64,000 nt of DNA from Fructobacillus durionis (GTDB lineage Bacteria > Bacillota > Bacilli > Lactobacillales > Lactobacillaceae). The DNA is taken from the NCBI RefSeq assembly GCF_900112405.1, contig NZ_FOLI01000002.1:111704-175703 (forward strand). The letters are read 5' to 3'. A program made the translations under genes and the position numbers. This document shows, one piece after another, positions 43,029 to 51,234 of the stretch. The first letter of the stretch is position 1. Each line of letters begins with the position of its first letter. The notes below the pieces were generated by a model that was not told the DNA's origin, did no database searches, and worked only from the letters and a program-made list of their open reading frames with translations.

Positions 43029-45431
43029 ATGGCAAAGCGGGCTAGAAAAAATAGTCGAAGTGGTAAACAATCAAATAGTAAGATGACTCGTTCTGGTGCA
43101 GCCAGTCAGGTCATTACCTTATTGGCAGTGATTATTCTGTCCATTTTTGCGATTTTCCAAATAGGTCTTTTTGGTGTGTACTTAGCCGATATGGTTCGTT
43201 TCCTAATTGGAAATCTCTACCAGGTAACCCTCGCCGTTTTGATTGTGTACTTGGGCTACTACCTGATTATGGATAAGTTCTTCTCATTGCCGGGGCGTAT
43301 TTACGCCGGAACGGGGATGTTCTATTTGGGCGCGCTTCTACTATCTGCCTTACTTTTTAACACAGAAGCGGACTTACCTGACGGCTCACCAATTTCTCAG
43401 GTAACACGGATTATTGCGCAGGAGTTTACCAATCAATCTGCCCATACACCAGTTGGTTCTGGAATCATCGGTGGGGCACTTTATCAGGTGACTTCGGCTT
43501 TTCTATCCAATGTGGGAACGGTTATCATTATTGCGGTTCTTTTCATCGCTGGATTGATTGTGACTTTTAAGTTACCAGCCAAGGATATGGCTCAAAAGTC
43601 CGTTAAGAAAGCCCAGGAAAAAGCGGTTGAAATGAAGGAAAAGCAGGAGCAGCGTCGCGACCAGCGGGCGCTGTTGATGAAGAAGGAACGACAGGACCTG
43701 ACTGATTTCGGCAATGACCCCTTTGGTTCTTCAAAAACCGAGCCAACAGGACAGGATGATGATCCTTTTGCACCTGCCTCGAAACAGCAAGAAAACAGCT
43801 CGAATCAAGATGAACCTGTCGCAGAGCCAAAGATTAACTGGCAACAACCAACGCCTGCTTCGCATGAGGAAGAGCCCATCATCGATGGCACAAAGGGTGT
43901 TGAGCACGTGCTACCTGACACAACAGCGGCATCTGCTAAAGAAGCGGATAAAGACAGTGACTTCAACATGGAGCAGGGCGAAGTGGCCGATGACGACTAC
44001 CAGTTGCCACAGACGTCTTTGCTAACAAAGACGAAGGCAACCGACCAATCAAAGGAAGCAAAGAGTTTGAACGCGAAGTCCCGTTTGGTTCATGATACCT
44101 TGCAATCCTTTGGGGTGGAAGCTACCGTTTCCTCCGTTTCACTTGGCCCAACGGTTACACAGTATGAGTTGAAGCCAGGGCAGGGAGTGAAGGTTAACCG
44201 AATTGCCAACTTGGCGGATGATTTGGCCTTGGCTTTGGCGGCTAAGTCCATTCGTATTGAAGCGCCAATTCCTGGTAAACCCTACGTTGGAATTGAAGTG
44301 CCCAATGATACGCAGGCGGTGGTTGGTTTCCGTGACATGATTGAACAATCGGACACGGTTCACCAAGACCTGTTAACTGTTCCATTGGGACGTGATGTTT
44401 CTGGTAACATCGTTTCTGTTGATTTGGCAGCGATGCCCCACCTGTTGATTGCAGGTTCCACTGGTTCTGGTAAGTCCGTTGGATTGAACGGCATTATCGT
44501 TTCTTTGCTTTTGAAGGCCAAGCCTTCTGAAGTGAAGCTGATGATGGTCGATCCGAAGGTCGTTGAGCTTTCCATTTATAATGGCATTCCACACTTGCTA
44601 ACGCCAGTGGTTTCGGACCCTCGAAAGGCTGCTAAGTCATTAAATAAGTTAGTTGACGAGATGGAAAACCGCTATGATTTGCTGGCTCAGTTCGGTAAGC
44701 GAAACATTGGTGAGTACAATGCCGCTGTCGAAGAAAATAACGCCCATGCCAAGGAAACGGGTAACGCGCTAATGACGAAGCTGCCATACATTGTGGCGAT
44801 TGTTGATGAGTTTGCGGATTTGATGGCGACGGTTGGTTCAGAAATCGAAGTGTCCATTGCCCGTTTGGGTGCCAAGGCTCGTGCCGCTGGTATCCACATG
44901 ATTTTGGCAACGCAGCGTCCTGACGTCAAAGTCATTAACGGAACAATTAAGTCCAATATTCCTGGACGAATTGCCTTTCGTACCGCTTCGGGAATTGATT
45001 CCCGTACGATTTTGGATACGAACGGTGCTGAAAAGCTGCTAGGTCGTGGTGATATGATCTTTGCCCCACCCGGTAAGCCACATAAGCGTCTGCAAGGGGC
45101 TTACATTTCCAATGCCGATGTCACGGCTATCGTTGACTTTGTTAAGGATGAGCAGACAGCGTCATACGACGATAAGATGACGGTTACGGACGAAGAAATT
45201 GCCCAGGATGACGCGGGCGTTTCTGGTCAATCTGACGATGAACTTTTTGATGAAGCACTTGAGTTTGTGATTGACCAGCAGAAGGCATCAACTTCCCTGC
45301 TGCAGCGTCGTTTCCGAATTGGCTATAACCGTGCCGCCCGTTTGATTGATGATTTGGAGAACGCGGGGTACATTGGGCCGGCTGACGGAGCACGTCCTCG
45401 TCAGGTCAATGTAGCGAAAAAAAGTGAATAA
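43029..45431 (+). CDS. ftsK: DNA translocase FtsK/SpoIIIE
   Basis: A membrane-anchored hexameric motor that moves chromosome DNA through the closing septum. The 800 residues have four hydrophobic helices near the N-terminus (about residues 25-190), a charged linker rich in Asp, Glu, Gln and Pro, and the motor with Walker A AGSTGSGKSVGLNG near residue 475, Walker B IVDEFADLM and LATQRPDVKVINGTIK. The C-terminal gamma winged helix (LLQRRFRIGYNRAARLIDDLE) reads KOPS/SRS-type DNA signals. GAGGAG lies before the ATG. Single gene with its own terminator. Confidence 0.96.
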   Translation: MAKRARKNSRSGKQSNSKMTRSGAASQVITLLAVIILSIFAIFQIGLFGVYLADMVRFLIGNLYQVTLAVLIVYLGYYLIMDKFFSLPGRIYAGTGMFYLGALLLSALLFNTEADLPDGSPISQVTRIIAQEFTNQSAHTPVGSGIIGGALYQVTSAFLSNVGTVIIIAVLFIAGLIVTFKLPAKDMAQKSVKKAQEKAVEMKEKQEQRRDQRALLMKKERQDLTDFGNDPFGSSKTEPTGQDDDPFAPASKQQENSSNQDEPVAEPKINWQQPTPASHEEEPIIDGTKGVEHVLPDTTAASAKEADKDSDFNMEQGEVADDDYQLPQTSLLTKTKATDQSKEAKSLNAKSRLVHDTLQSFGVEATVSSVSLGPTVTQYELKPGQGVKVNRIANLADDLALALAAKSIRIEAPIPGKPYVGIEVPNDTQAVVGFRDMIEQSDTVHQDLLTVPLGRDVSGNIVSVDLAAMPHLLIAGSTGSGKSVGLNGIIVSLLLKAKPSEVKLMMVDPKVVELSIYNGIPHLLTPVVSDPRKAAKSLNKLVDEMENRYDLLAQFGKRNIGEYNAAVEENNAHAKETGNALMTKLPYIVAIVDEFADLMATVGSEIEVSIARLGAKARAAGIHMILATQRPDVKVINGTIKSNIPGRIAFRTASGIDSRTILDTNGAEKLLGRGDMIFAPPGKPHKRLQGAYISNADVTAIVDFVKDEQTASYDDKMTVTDEEIAQDDAGVSGQSDDELFDEALEFVIDQQKASTSLLQRRFRIGYNRAARLIDDLENAGYIGPADGARPRQVNVAKKSE

Positions 45432-45434
45432 TAA

Positions 45435-45472
45435 ACAAAAGAGTCGACTATGTATAGTCGGCTCTTTTTTTA
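45435..45472 (+). terminator. Terminator after ftsK
   Basis: AAAAGAG-CGACTA-TG-TA-TAGTCG-CTCTTTTTTT type stem with a long T run. Confidence 0.9.
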
Positions 45473-45517
45473 ATAGACAGATTCCTTGAAAATGCCTGAG
45501 CATCTAGACCAAGCGGC

Positions 45518-45546
45518 TTTGCCGGCCTTCTTAACCATGCTATATT
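45518..45546 (+). promoter_or_regulatory. Extended -10 promoter before the Trp-rich small ORF
   Basis: TGC followed by TATATT (45541-45546), with TTTGCC at a 17-base spacing. It lies 19 bases before the small ORF. Confidence 0.5.
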
Positions 45547-45565
45547 GTCACCGAAAGGGGGCTTT

Positions 45566-45679
45566 ATGATGATTCAGAATAAACATCAACTTGGGATTCT
45601 GCCATGGCAACAGTATAACTGGCTTCGAAATGTTCTTTCTCGCTTTACCGCCCTTGGTTGGAATCCCTTCCTTTGGTAG
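45566..45679 (+). CDS. Trp-rich cationic 37-residue ORF upstream of the V8-type protease
   Basis: ATG to TAG encodes 37 residues, starting MMIQNKHQLGILPW and ending ALGWNPFLW. AAAGGGGG lies 5-6 bases before the ATG, and an extended -10 promoter precedes it. The peptide has four Trp, one Lys, one His, two Arg and no Asp or Glu at all. No family is recognised. It could be a leader peptide for the protease gene, a small secreted or membrane-active peptide, or a chance ORF. It is followed by a hairpin that reaches into the protease ribosome binding site. Confidence 0.4.
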   Translation: MMIQNKHQLGILPWQQYNWLRNVLSRFTALGWNPFLW

Positions 45680-45684
45680 AAAGA

Positions 45685-45715
45685 CCTTTTCTTTAAAAAA
45701 TTTTTTAGGAAAAGG
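45685..45715 (+). promoter_or_regulatory. Hairpin overlapping the protease ribosome binding site
   Basis: CCTTTTC-TTT-AAAAAA pairs with TTTTTTA-GGAAAAGG (about 14 bp with one bulge). The right arm includes the first GG of the AGGAG (45713-45717) that serves the protease gene, so folding could limit its translation. Confidence 0.5.
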
Positions 45716-45723
45716 AGAAAGCG

Positions 45724-46761
45724 ATGAATAAAATAATCAAACGTTCAGTCTTACAGGCGGGGATAATTGCTATAGCAATGGCGGGCACGACTGTGACGGT
45801 AGCACCCGCAGCGGACGCCTATGTCTTTGACGCGGTTAAGTTTCAAAAGGGGCTGGTACCGGATACCAGGCAAGCACCTTTTTCAGCGGTGGTTTTCCTG
45901 CTGAATACGGAGACGGGGGAGTCTGGTTCCGGTGTTTTGATTGGACCTGACACAGTGCTGACAGCCGCCCATGTGGTTTTGGAAGACCGTGAGAACGCCC
46001 GGCCGGAAGATTGGCCAACGCGAATGGTGAATCCAAATAATCTCTCGGTTCGGCCGGCTTACGGTGGGGCGACCGGAGCCACTGCAGAGCGTTATCCATT
46101 TGGCCACCACTACCGGGGTGCCGCCATTTCAATTCCGCCTCAGTACTTCCGGACTGCCTTGCAGCCACAGGCACCTGGTGCTGATCCGGGGGACTACGAC
46201 TTTGCCATTATCCACTTAAACCGACCGGTTCGTGATGCTGAACCGCTGGCTTTGGGAGAGCTTCGTCAGGCCGATGCCCGTCGGGAGTTAATTTCAGTTG
46301 CTAGTTTCCCAGGCGCCTTAGGTCCTGGCCACGATGGCGAACCAGAAAATAGTAACGATAATATGTACGTCGATTCCGGCCATGCGGATTCGATTTCGGA
46401 TCACCAAATTATGACGACCTCTGTGAATTGGTCTCATGGTAGTTCGGGTGGACCGGTTTTGAATCAGCAAAATCAGGTCGTTGATGTTGTCAGTTCATCC
46501 AATGCGCACGGGAACTTTGCCAGTCGAATTGATGCCAACATGAACTGCTGGATTCAGGAGGCGATGGCGGATGTTAGTTTGATGCTGACGAATGAAAACG
46601 TGCGGGGGCGCTGGGTGGACTTTGGTAAGGAGAAGGTCTACTTTGATGATTCTGGGGCAGCCACGGAGGCGATGGCATTGGAACCAAGTAACTTAGGCGT
46701 GCTTGACCTGTCGATTCCAGGAACTTCTGGTAACGGCAGTAAGGGACACGATGAGCTATAG
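45724..46761 (+). CDS. Secreted V8-type (glutamyl endopeptidase-like) serine protease
   Basis: A 345-residue secreted protease of the S1 family. A signal peptide (NKIIKRSVLQAG, hydrophobic core, cleavage after ADA near residue 32) precedes the chymotrypsin fold. The triad is visible: H83 in TVLTAAHVV, D159 in PGDYDFAIIHL and S241 in SHGSSGGPVLN. The closest family appearance is V8/glutamyl endopeptidase, so cleavage after Glu is likely but not proven. The last 60 residues lie beyond the protease fold and have no anchor, so it is probably released. It follows a Trp-rich small ORF and an RNA hairpin at its ribosome binding site. Confidence 0.87.
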   Translation: MNKIIKRSVLQAGIIAIAMAGTTVTVAPAADAYVFDAVKFQKGLVPDTRQAPFSAVVFLLNTETGESGSGVLIGPDTVLTAAHVVLEDRENARPEDWPTRMVNPNNLSVRPAYGGATGATAERYPFGHHYRGAAISIPPQYFRTALQPQAPGADPGDYDFAIIHLNRPVRDAEPLALGELRQADARRELISVASFPGALGPGHDGEPENSNDNMYVDSGHADSISDHQIMTTSVNWSHGSSGGPVLNQQNQVVDVVSSSNAHGNFASRIDANMNCWIQEAMADVSLMLTNENVRGRWVDFGKEKVYFDDSGAATEAMALEPSNLGVLDLSIPGTSGNGSKGHDEL

Positions 46762-46815
46762 GGTTGTTTAGCCTGATTGCCCAAATTAACTGATTAGCAT
46801 ATTTAACAATTAAAA

Positions 46816-46854
46816 ATAAAAAAGCAGGCGAACATTTTGTTCGTCTGCTTTTGA
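46816..46854. terminator. Bidirectional terminator between the protease and the convergent gene
   Basis: AAAAGCAG-CGAACA with TGTTCG-CTGCTTTT, loop TTT, with A and T runs at the ends. Confidence 0.85.
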
Positions 46855-46857
46855 CTT

Positions 46858-47361
46858 TTATTTTGCAGAAAAGATTGGCTTTAATTGCCTCTTCAATTCG
46901 CCGTCTGGGTCGTTAGCGTACTTCAGGTAGTCCGCCCAGTAGGCGTCTTCGATGAGTAGGGGCTCGGCCAACTCTTTTGGCATCTTAGAGCGGGGAATAC
47001 TTCCCTTTTCATCGCGGGGACCCTTGTAGTTTTTGACAAAGTCGGCAAAGCGTTTCTCTAAAACGATGGCTTCTGGTCCGAACCAGTTATGGGGTTCGAC
47101 GGATAGGAAGGACTCATCAAATTGGTAGGGAACCCAGGCTGGCTGGTCAACGGCCACACGGAGGGGATGGACCAACTTTTGTAGCTGCACCTGTCCAATG
47201 GCGATGTCAGCAATGGCTGCGGCCATCCCCGATGGTAATCCCTTTTCAGAGTTTTCCTCGGCTACTAATAGGAAAGTCCCCTGGATGTGTTGGTCGACGT
47301 TGACCTCTTGGCCAACGAGAACGCGCATTAATTCTTTTGCTGGAATATTGATTGCTTTCAT
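46858..47361 (-). CDS. Unrecognised 167-residue protein downstream of adeC
   Basis: A soluble protein beginning MKAINIPAKELMRVLVG; no signal peptide, membrane helix or known motif was found. A conserved-looking core includes HPLRVAVDQPAWVPYQFDES and EPHNWFGPEAIVLEKRF. The ATG at 47361 lies 10 bases after the adeC stop, so the two are one operon; an upstream start at 47409 would overlap adeC by 38 bases and has no better ribosome binding site. The link to adenine deaminase suggests a role near purine metabolism, but that is position only. Confidence 0.65.
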   Translation of the reverse strand: MKAINIPAKELMRVLVGQEVNVDQHIQGTFLLVAEENSEKGLPSGMAAAIADIAIGQVQLQKLVHPLRVAVDQPAWVPYQFDESFLSVEPHNWFGPEAIVLEKRFADFVKNYKGPRDEKGSIPRSKMPKELAEPLLIEDAYWADYLKYANDPDGELKRQLKPIFSAK

Positions 47362-47371
47362 GGCTACTATT

Positions 47372-49030
47372 CTAATCTTGAATGCCGATAAACTCAAACT
47401 TTTCGACATCGAAAAGTCCCTGGTCAGTAATCTTGAGGCTTGGAATAACCGGTAGGGCCATGAATGAGAGTGTTAAGAATGGATCGAAAGTTAAATCAGA
47501 AATTTCTGCAAAGGCAGCGTTTAAGCGATCTTGTCCTTCAATTAGTTCTTCATAGGACTTATCGGACATGAGACCACCGATTGGAAGGGGAAGGGCGGTA
47601 ACCTTTCCGTTATTCACAACAACCTGGCCACCACCGATTTTCTTCAATTCGGTTACGGCAATTGCCATGTCCTTGTCGTTTTGCCCAGCAACGATGACGT
47701 TATGGGAGTCGTGGGCAATGGTGGAAGCGATGGCTCCCTGACGGAGGTTCAACCCCTTGATAATTCCTAATCCATAACCGAGGTCGTGGTAGCGTTCGAT
47801 AACGGCGACTTTGGCATGGTTAATATCTGGTGTAAACTGACCGGATGCATCGACCGACACCTTCTCAATGACGTGCTTAGTTGTGATGTGGTGGGGCTCG
47901 ATTTCGATGACATGGGCTGACTTATCTGCATCCAATGGTAAGGCTAAGTTCGATTCTTCAAAGCTTAAGTTAATTTGCTGACCAGGTAACCAGAGAACTG
48001 GTTGCTTTTGGTCTTCAAAGAATTCACCGCTAACCATTGTGCGGGCAACCGCAACAGCCTTCAAGTCATCTAAAATGACAAGATCAGCTTCAAAACCAGG
48101 GGCGATGGCTCCAACGTTTTGAAGGTGGTGGGCCTGAGCAGCGTTTAAGGAAGCCATGGTGTAGGCCATTTCAGGGGCGATGCCTTCTTCAATTGCCAAG
48201 GCTACGTTAAAGTTAATTGAGCCTTCGTCTTGAATATCCTTTGCGGACTTGTCGTCTGTCGCGAAGGCGAAGTGCCGTTGGTTAGCTTCTGAAACGGCAG
48301 GCAAGAGGGCCTTTTCATCACGTTCAACCGTTCCTTCACGGATGAAGACGTTCATGCCGGCTGATACGCGGTCGAGTGCTTCCTTAACAGATGTGGCTTC
48401 GTGATCGGTATCGATGCCATAGGCGCGGTAAACAGCGAGTTGGTCAGGACCCAAACCGGCACCGTGTCCGTCAACGTGCTTGCCAGCTTCCTGGGCATCC
48501 TTAATCTTTTGGAGCATGTCATCGTCGCCGTTGGCAACGGCAGGGTAGTCCATGACTTCGGCTAAACCGGCCACTTCCTTATGTTGGTAGAAGGGCTTCA
48601 AAGCTTCAGCATCCAAAGTCGCACCAGCATGTTCAAAGTTTGTGGCTGGCACGGATGAAGGCAGCATGTAGTGAATGTGTAGTGGTGTCTTCTTGGCTGA
48701 ATCAATCATGTATTGAATACCCGAAACACCAGCAACCGAAGCGATTTCGTGTGGGTCGGCAAAGATGCGTGTTACCCCTTGCTTCAATGAAAGACGGCCA
48801 AATTCGGATGGAGTTAACAAGGAAGACTCGATGTGTAGGTGGGCGTCAATTAAACCAGGCACTAAATATTTGCCAGAGCAGTCGATGCTTTCCTTGGCTT
48901 CGTAGGCTGATGAGTCACCGACGAAGATGACTCGGCCCTGATCAATCCAAACAGTGTTTTCCTGAAACTCCTGTGTGAAGACGTTGAGAACTCGTCCGGA
49001 ATGAAGGCGGTAATCGACTTTAATTGACAT
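47372..49030 (-). CDS. adeC: Adenine deaminase
   Basis: Converts adenine to hypoxanthine and ammonia in purine salvage. The 552 residues follow the bacterial Ade amidohydrolase family: metal site VPGLIDAHLHIESSLLTP near residue 58, DPHEIASVAGV, DGHGAGLGPDQLAVYRAYG, TDHEAT, FATDDKSAKDI, and C-terminal IAHDSHNVIVAGQNDKDMA and GGQVVVNNGKV. AAAGGAG lies 8 bases before ATG 49030, better than a start at 49072. A PurR-box-like site lies upstream. It is divergent from glmS and cotranscribed with the unrecognised gene that follows. Confidence 0.94.
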   Translation of the reverse strand: MSIKVDYRLHSGRVLNVFTQEFQENTVWIDQGRVIFVGDSSAYEAKESIDCSGKYLVPGLIDAHLHIESSLLTPSEFGRLSLKQGVTRIFADPHEIASVAGVSGIQYMIDSAKKTPLHIHYMLPSSVPATNFEHAGATLDAEALKPFYQHKEVAGLAEVMDYPAVANGDDDMLQKIKDAQEAGKHVDGHGAGLGPDQLAVYRAYGIDTDHEATSVKEALDRVSAGMNVFIREGTVERDEKALLPAVSEANQRHFAFATDDKSAKDIQDEGSINFNVALAIEEGIAPEMAYTMASLNAAQAHHLQNVGAIAPGFEADLVILDDLKAVAVARTMVSGEFFEDQKQPVLWLPGQQINLSFEESNLALPLDADKSAHVIEIEPHHITTKHVIEKVSVDASGQFTPDINHAKVAVIERYHDLGYGLGIIKGLNLRQGAIASTIAHDSHNVIVAGQNDKDMAIAVTELKKIGGGQVVVNNGKVTALPLPIGGLMSDKSYEELIEGQDRLNAAFAEISDLTFDPFLTLSFMALPVIPSLKITDQGLFDVEKFEFIGIQD

Positions 49031-49063
49031 GTGACGCTCCTTTAGATAAGTAAATTTTATATA

Positions 49064-49072
49064 GTTTAGCAT
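49064..49072 (-). promoter_or_regulatory. Extended -10 promoter of adeC
   Basis: TGC followed by TAAACT on the minus strand, about 35 bases before the adeC start. The PurR-box-like site covers the place of a -35. Confidence 0.5.
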
Positions 49073-49084
49073 AGATTTATTTAA

Positions 49085-49097
49085 AATGTTCGTATTT
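49085..49097 (-). promoter_or_regulatory. PurR-box-like site upstream of adeC
   Basis: On the minus strand AAATACGAACATT matches the Gram-positive PurBox AWWWCCGAACWWT at 12 of 13 positions (A for C at position 5). Only one box is clear. Confidence 0.55.
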
Positions 49098-49189
49098 AAT
49101 AGTGCGATTTCTCATAAAGACAGAGAATTTGATAGATTAACTCAACTTTCGTTCATCCTTTTTGTCTATACCAATCGTTAAATTGGTCT

Positions 49190-49217
49190 TTAACAAAGTC
49201 GTCAACCTTGCTAAAAT
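49190..49217 (+). promoter_or_regulatory. Promoter of glmS
   Basis: TTAACA, spacer 16, TAAAAT with TGC just before (extended -10). An inverted repeat CCAAT-N6-ATTGG (49171-49186) lies just upstream. Confidence 0.65.
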
Positions 49218-49277
49218 AGCGGTATACGATAATTTAATTTTAAAAAACCAATTTTTATATGAAAGCGAGATTCAACC

Positions 49278-51086
49278 ATGTGCGGAATTGTTGGTGTTAC
49301 AGGGGTTGGGGATGCACTACCTTACCTTTTGCAAGGATTACAAAAGCTTGAGTACCGCGGCTATGATTCAGCCGGGGTCTATTTGTCTGACGATTCAGGC
49401 AAGGACGCTTTAATTAAAGAAAAGGGCCGCGTTTCAAAGTTGGCCGAAAAGGCCATTGCTGAAACAAAGGGCTTCAAGGGAACGGCTGGGATTGCTCATA
49501 CCCGTTGGGCAACGCATGGTAACGTGACTGTTGAAAACGCTCACCCACAGAAGTCTGCGGATAACCGTTTCTTCTTGGTTCACAACGGTGTGATTGAAAA
49601 CTACAAGGAATTGACTGACACTTATTTGCAAGGCGTTCACTTCGTATCTGAAACGGATACTGAAGTTGCTGTGCAATTGGTTGATAAGTTCTCAAAGGAT
49701 GGTATGTCAACACCTGACGCCTTCCGTAAGATGATTTCTCTTTTGGACGGTAACTCAGCCTATGGATTCCTTTTGGTTGACCATGAAGATCCAGAAACTT
49801 TGTACGTTGCCAAGAAGAAATCACCACTTTTGGTTGGTGTTTCTGACCATGGTAACGCTGTGACGTCTGATGCCGCAGCTATGATTGACTTGACGAAGAA
49901 CTTCATCGAATTGCGTGATGGTGATATGGCCATTGTGAAGCCAAAGTCAGTTACTATCTACGATGCAGCTGGTGAAGAAGTTAACCGCGAACCATTTACT
50001 TTGGAAATTGATCCAGAAGACACGGACAAGGGTGCTTACCCTTACTACATGTTGAAGGAAATCGATGAACAAGCCGTTGTGGCTCGTAACATTTCCGGTC
50101 ATTACTATGATGACGAAGGAAATTTGCAGGGAATTGACCCTGAAATTACGGATGCCATCAAGAAGGCTGACCGCCTCTACATCGTTGCTGCGGGTACCTC
50201 ATATCACGCCGGTTTGATTGGTAAGCGCTACTTCGAACAGTGGGCTAAGATTCCAACGGAAGTTCATATCGCTTCTGAATTTGCTTACGATCAACCAATG
50301 TTGTCAGAAAAGCCATTCTTCATCTTCTTGTCACAGTCTGGTGAAACGGCTGACTCACGAGAAGTTTTGGATAACGTGAAGAAGCAAGGCTTCCCAGCTT
50401 TGACTTTGGCCAACGTGATGAACTCAACTTTGACTCGTGAAGCGGACTTCGCATTGCCTGTCTTAGCTGGTCCTGAAATCGCCGTTGCCTCAACGAAGGC
50501 CTACACGGCTCAAGTTTTGGTACAAGCCATCTTGGCCTCTGCCTTGGGTAACCCTGGCTTCGATTTGAAGGCTGAATTGGCAAAGGTTGCCGTTGAAATT
50601 CAGGCCATCACGGACGAAAAGGAAAGCTTCAAGAAGATTGCTGAATCCGCATTGAAGGATCAGCACTCAGCCTTCTACATTGGCCGTGGCTTGGATGCCG
50701 CCGTTGCTTTGGAAGCTGCCTTGAAGTTGAAGGAAATTTCATACATCCAGACTGAAGGATTCGCCGCTGGTGAATTGAAGCACGGAACGATTTCCTTGAT
50801 TGAAGATGGCACACCTGTCTTTGCCTTGTTGACGCAAAAGAAGACGGCTGGTTTGCTCCGCGGTGAAGTTGCCCAAGTGGCCGCCCGTGGTGCCAACACC
50901 ATTGTCTTTGCCTCAGAATCTCTGGCAAAGGATGGGGATGCTTATGTCTTGCCTGAAGTGAACGAACTCTTGATGCCACTTTTGGCTGTTATCCCAGCTC
51001 AATTGATTGCCTACTATGCAACCTTGGACCGTGGCTTGGACGTTGACCGTCCTCGTAACTTGGCCAAGTCTGTGACGGTGCAATAA
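49278..51086 (+). CDS. glmS: Glutamine-fructose-6-phosphate aminotransferase (isomerizing)
   Basis: Makes glucosamine 6-phosphate, the first step to UDP-GlcNAc for cell wall. The 602 residues are full length. The N-terminal nucleophile Cys directly follows Met (MCGIVGVTG), with TRWATHGNVT and HNGVIENY of the glutaminase domain. Two SIS domains follow with AAGTSYHAGLIGKRYFE, SQSGETADSREVL, ASTKAYTAQV and the C-terminal DRPRNLAKSVTVQ. No glmS ribozyme could fit or be recognised in the roughly 60-base leader, so control differs from that of Bacillus. It ends at a terminator. Confidence 0.97.
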   Translation: MCGIVGVTGVGDALPYLLQGLQKLEYRGYDSAGVYLSDDSGKDALIKEKGRVSKLAEKAIAETKGFKGTAGIAHTRWATHGNVTVENAHPQKSADNRFFLVHNGVIENYKELTDTYLQGVHFVSETDTEVAVQLVDKFSKDGMSTPDAFRKMISLLDGNSAYGFLLVDHEDPETLYVAKKKSPLLVGVSDHGNAVTSDAAAMIDLTKNFIELRDGDMAIVKPKSVTIYDAAGEEVNREPFTLEIDPEDTDKGAYPYYMLKEIDEQAVVARNISGHYYDDEGNLQGIDPEITDAIKKADRLYIVAAGTSYHAGLIGKRYFEQWAKIPTEVHIASEFAYDQPMLSEKPFFIFLSQSGETADSREVLDNVKKQGFPALTLANVMNSTLTREADFALPVLAGPEIAVASTKAYTAQVLVQAILASALGNPGFDLKAELAKVAVEIQAITDEKESFKKIAESALKDQHSAFYIGRGLDAAVALEAALKLKEISYIQTEGFAAGELKHGTISLIEDGTPVFALLTQKKTAGLLRGEVAQVAARGANTIVFASESLAKDGDAYVLPEVNELLMPLLAVIPAQLIAYYATLDRGLDVDRPRNLAKSVTVQ

Positions 51087-51105
51087 TTATTTTAATAAAG
51101 TCTGA

Positions 51106-51172
51106 CGCAGGCCTATCTGATAGGGCTGCGAGAAGATAAGAAAAGCCGATGAATTTTCATCGGTTTTTTTGT
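51106..51172 (+). terminator. Terminator region after glmS
   Basis: A first hairpin CGCAG-CCTAT/ATAGG-CTGCG (51106-51130) lacks a T run. The second, CCGATGA-ATTT-TCATCGG with eight T (51145-51170), is a typical terminator. Confidence 0.88.
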
Positions 51173-51197
51173 TTGTCTTCCTCAATTCTGGTAAAAT
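51169..51197 (+). promoter_or_regulatory. Promoter of the uppS-cdsA-rseP genes
   Basis: TTGTTT, spacer 17, TAAAAT with TGG before it (extended -10), starting inside the T run of the glmS terminator. Confidence 0.6.
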
Positions 51198-51234
51198 AGT
51201 GAAGAGTATTTTTCAAATTTTAGGGGTATCATTT

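Noticed and set aside
49218..49277. Possible glmS ribozyme before glmS
   Set aside because: The leader after the predicted promoter is only about 60 bases and shows none of the conserved core; the ribozyme needs well over 100 bases.
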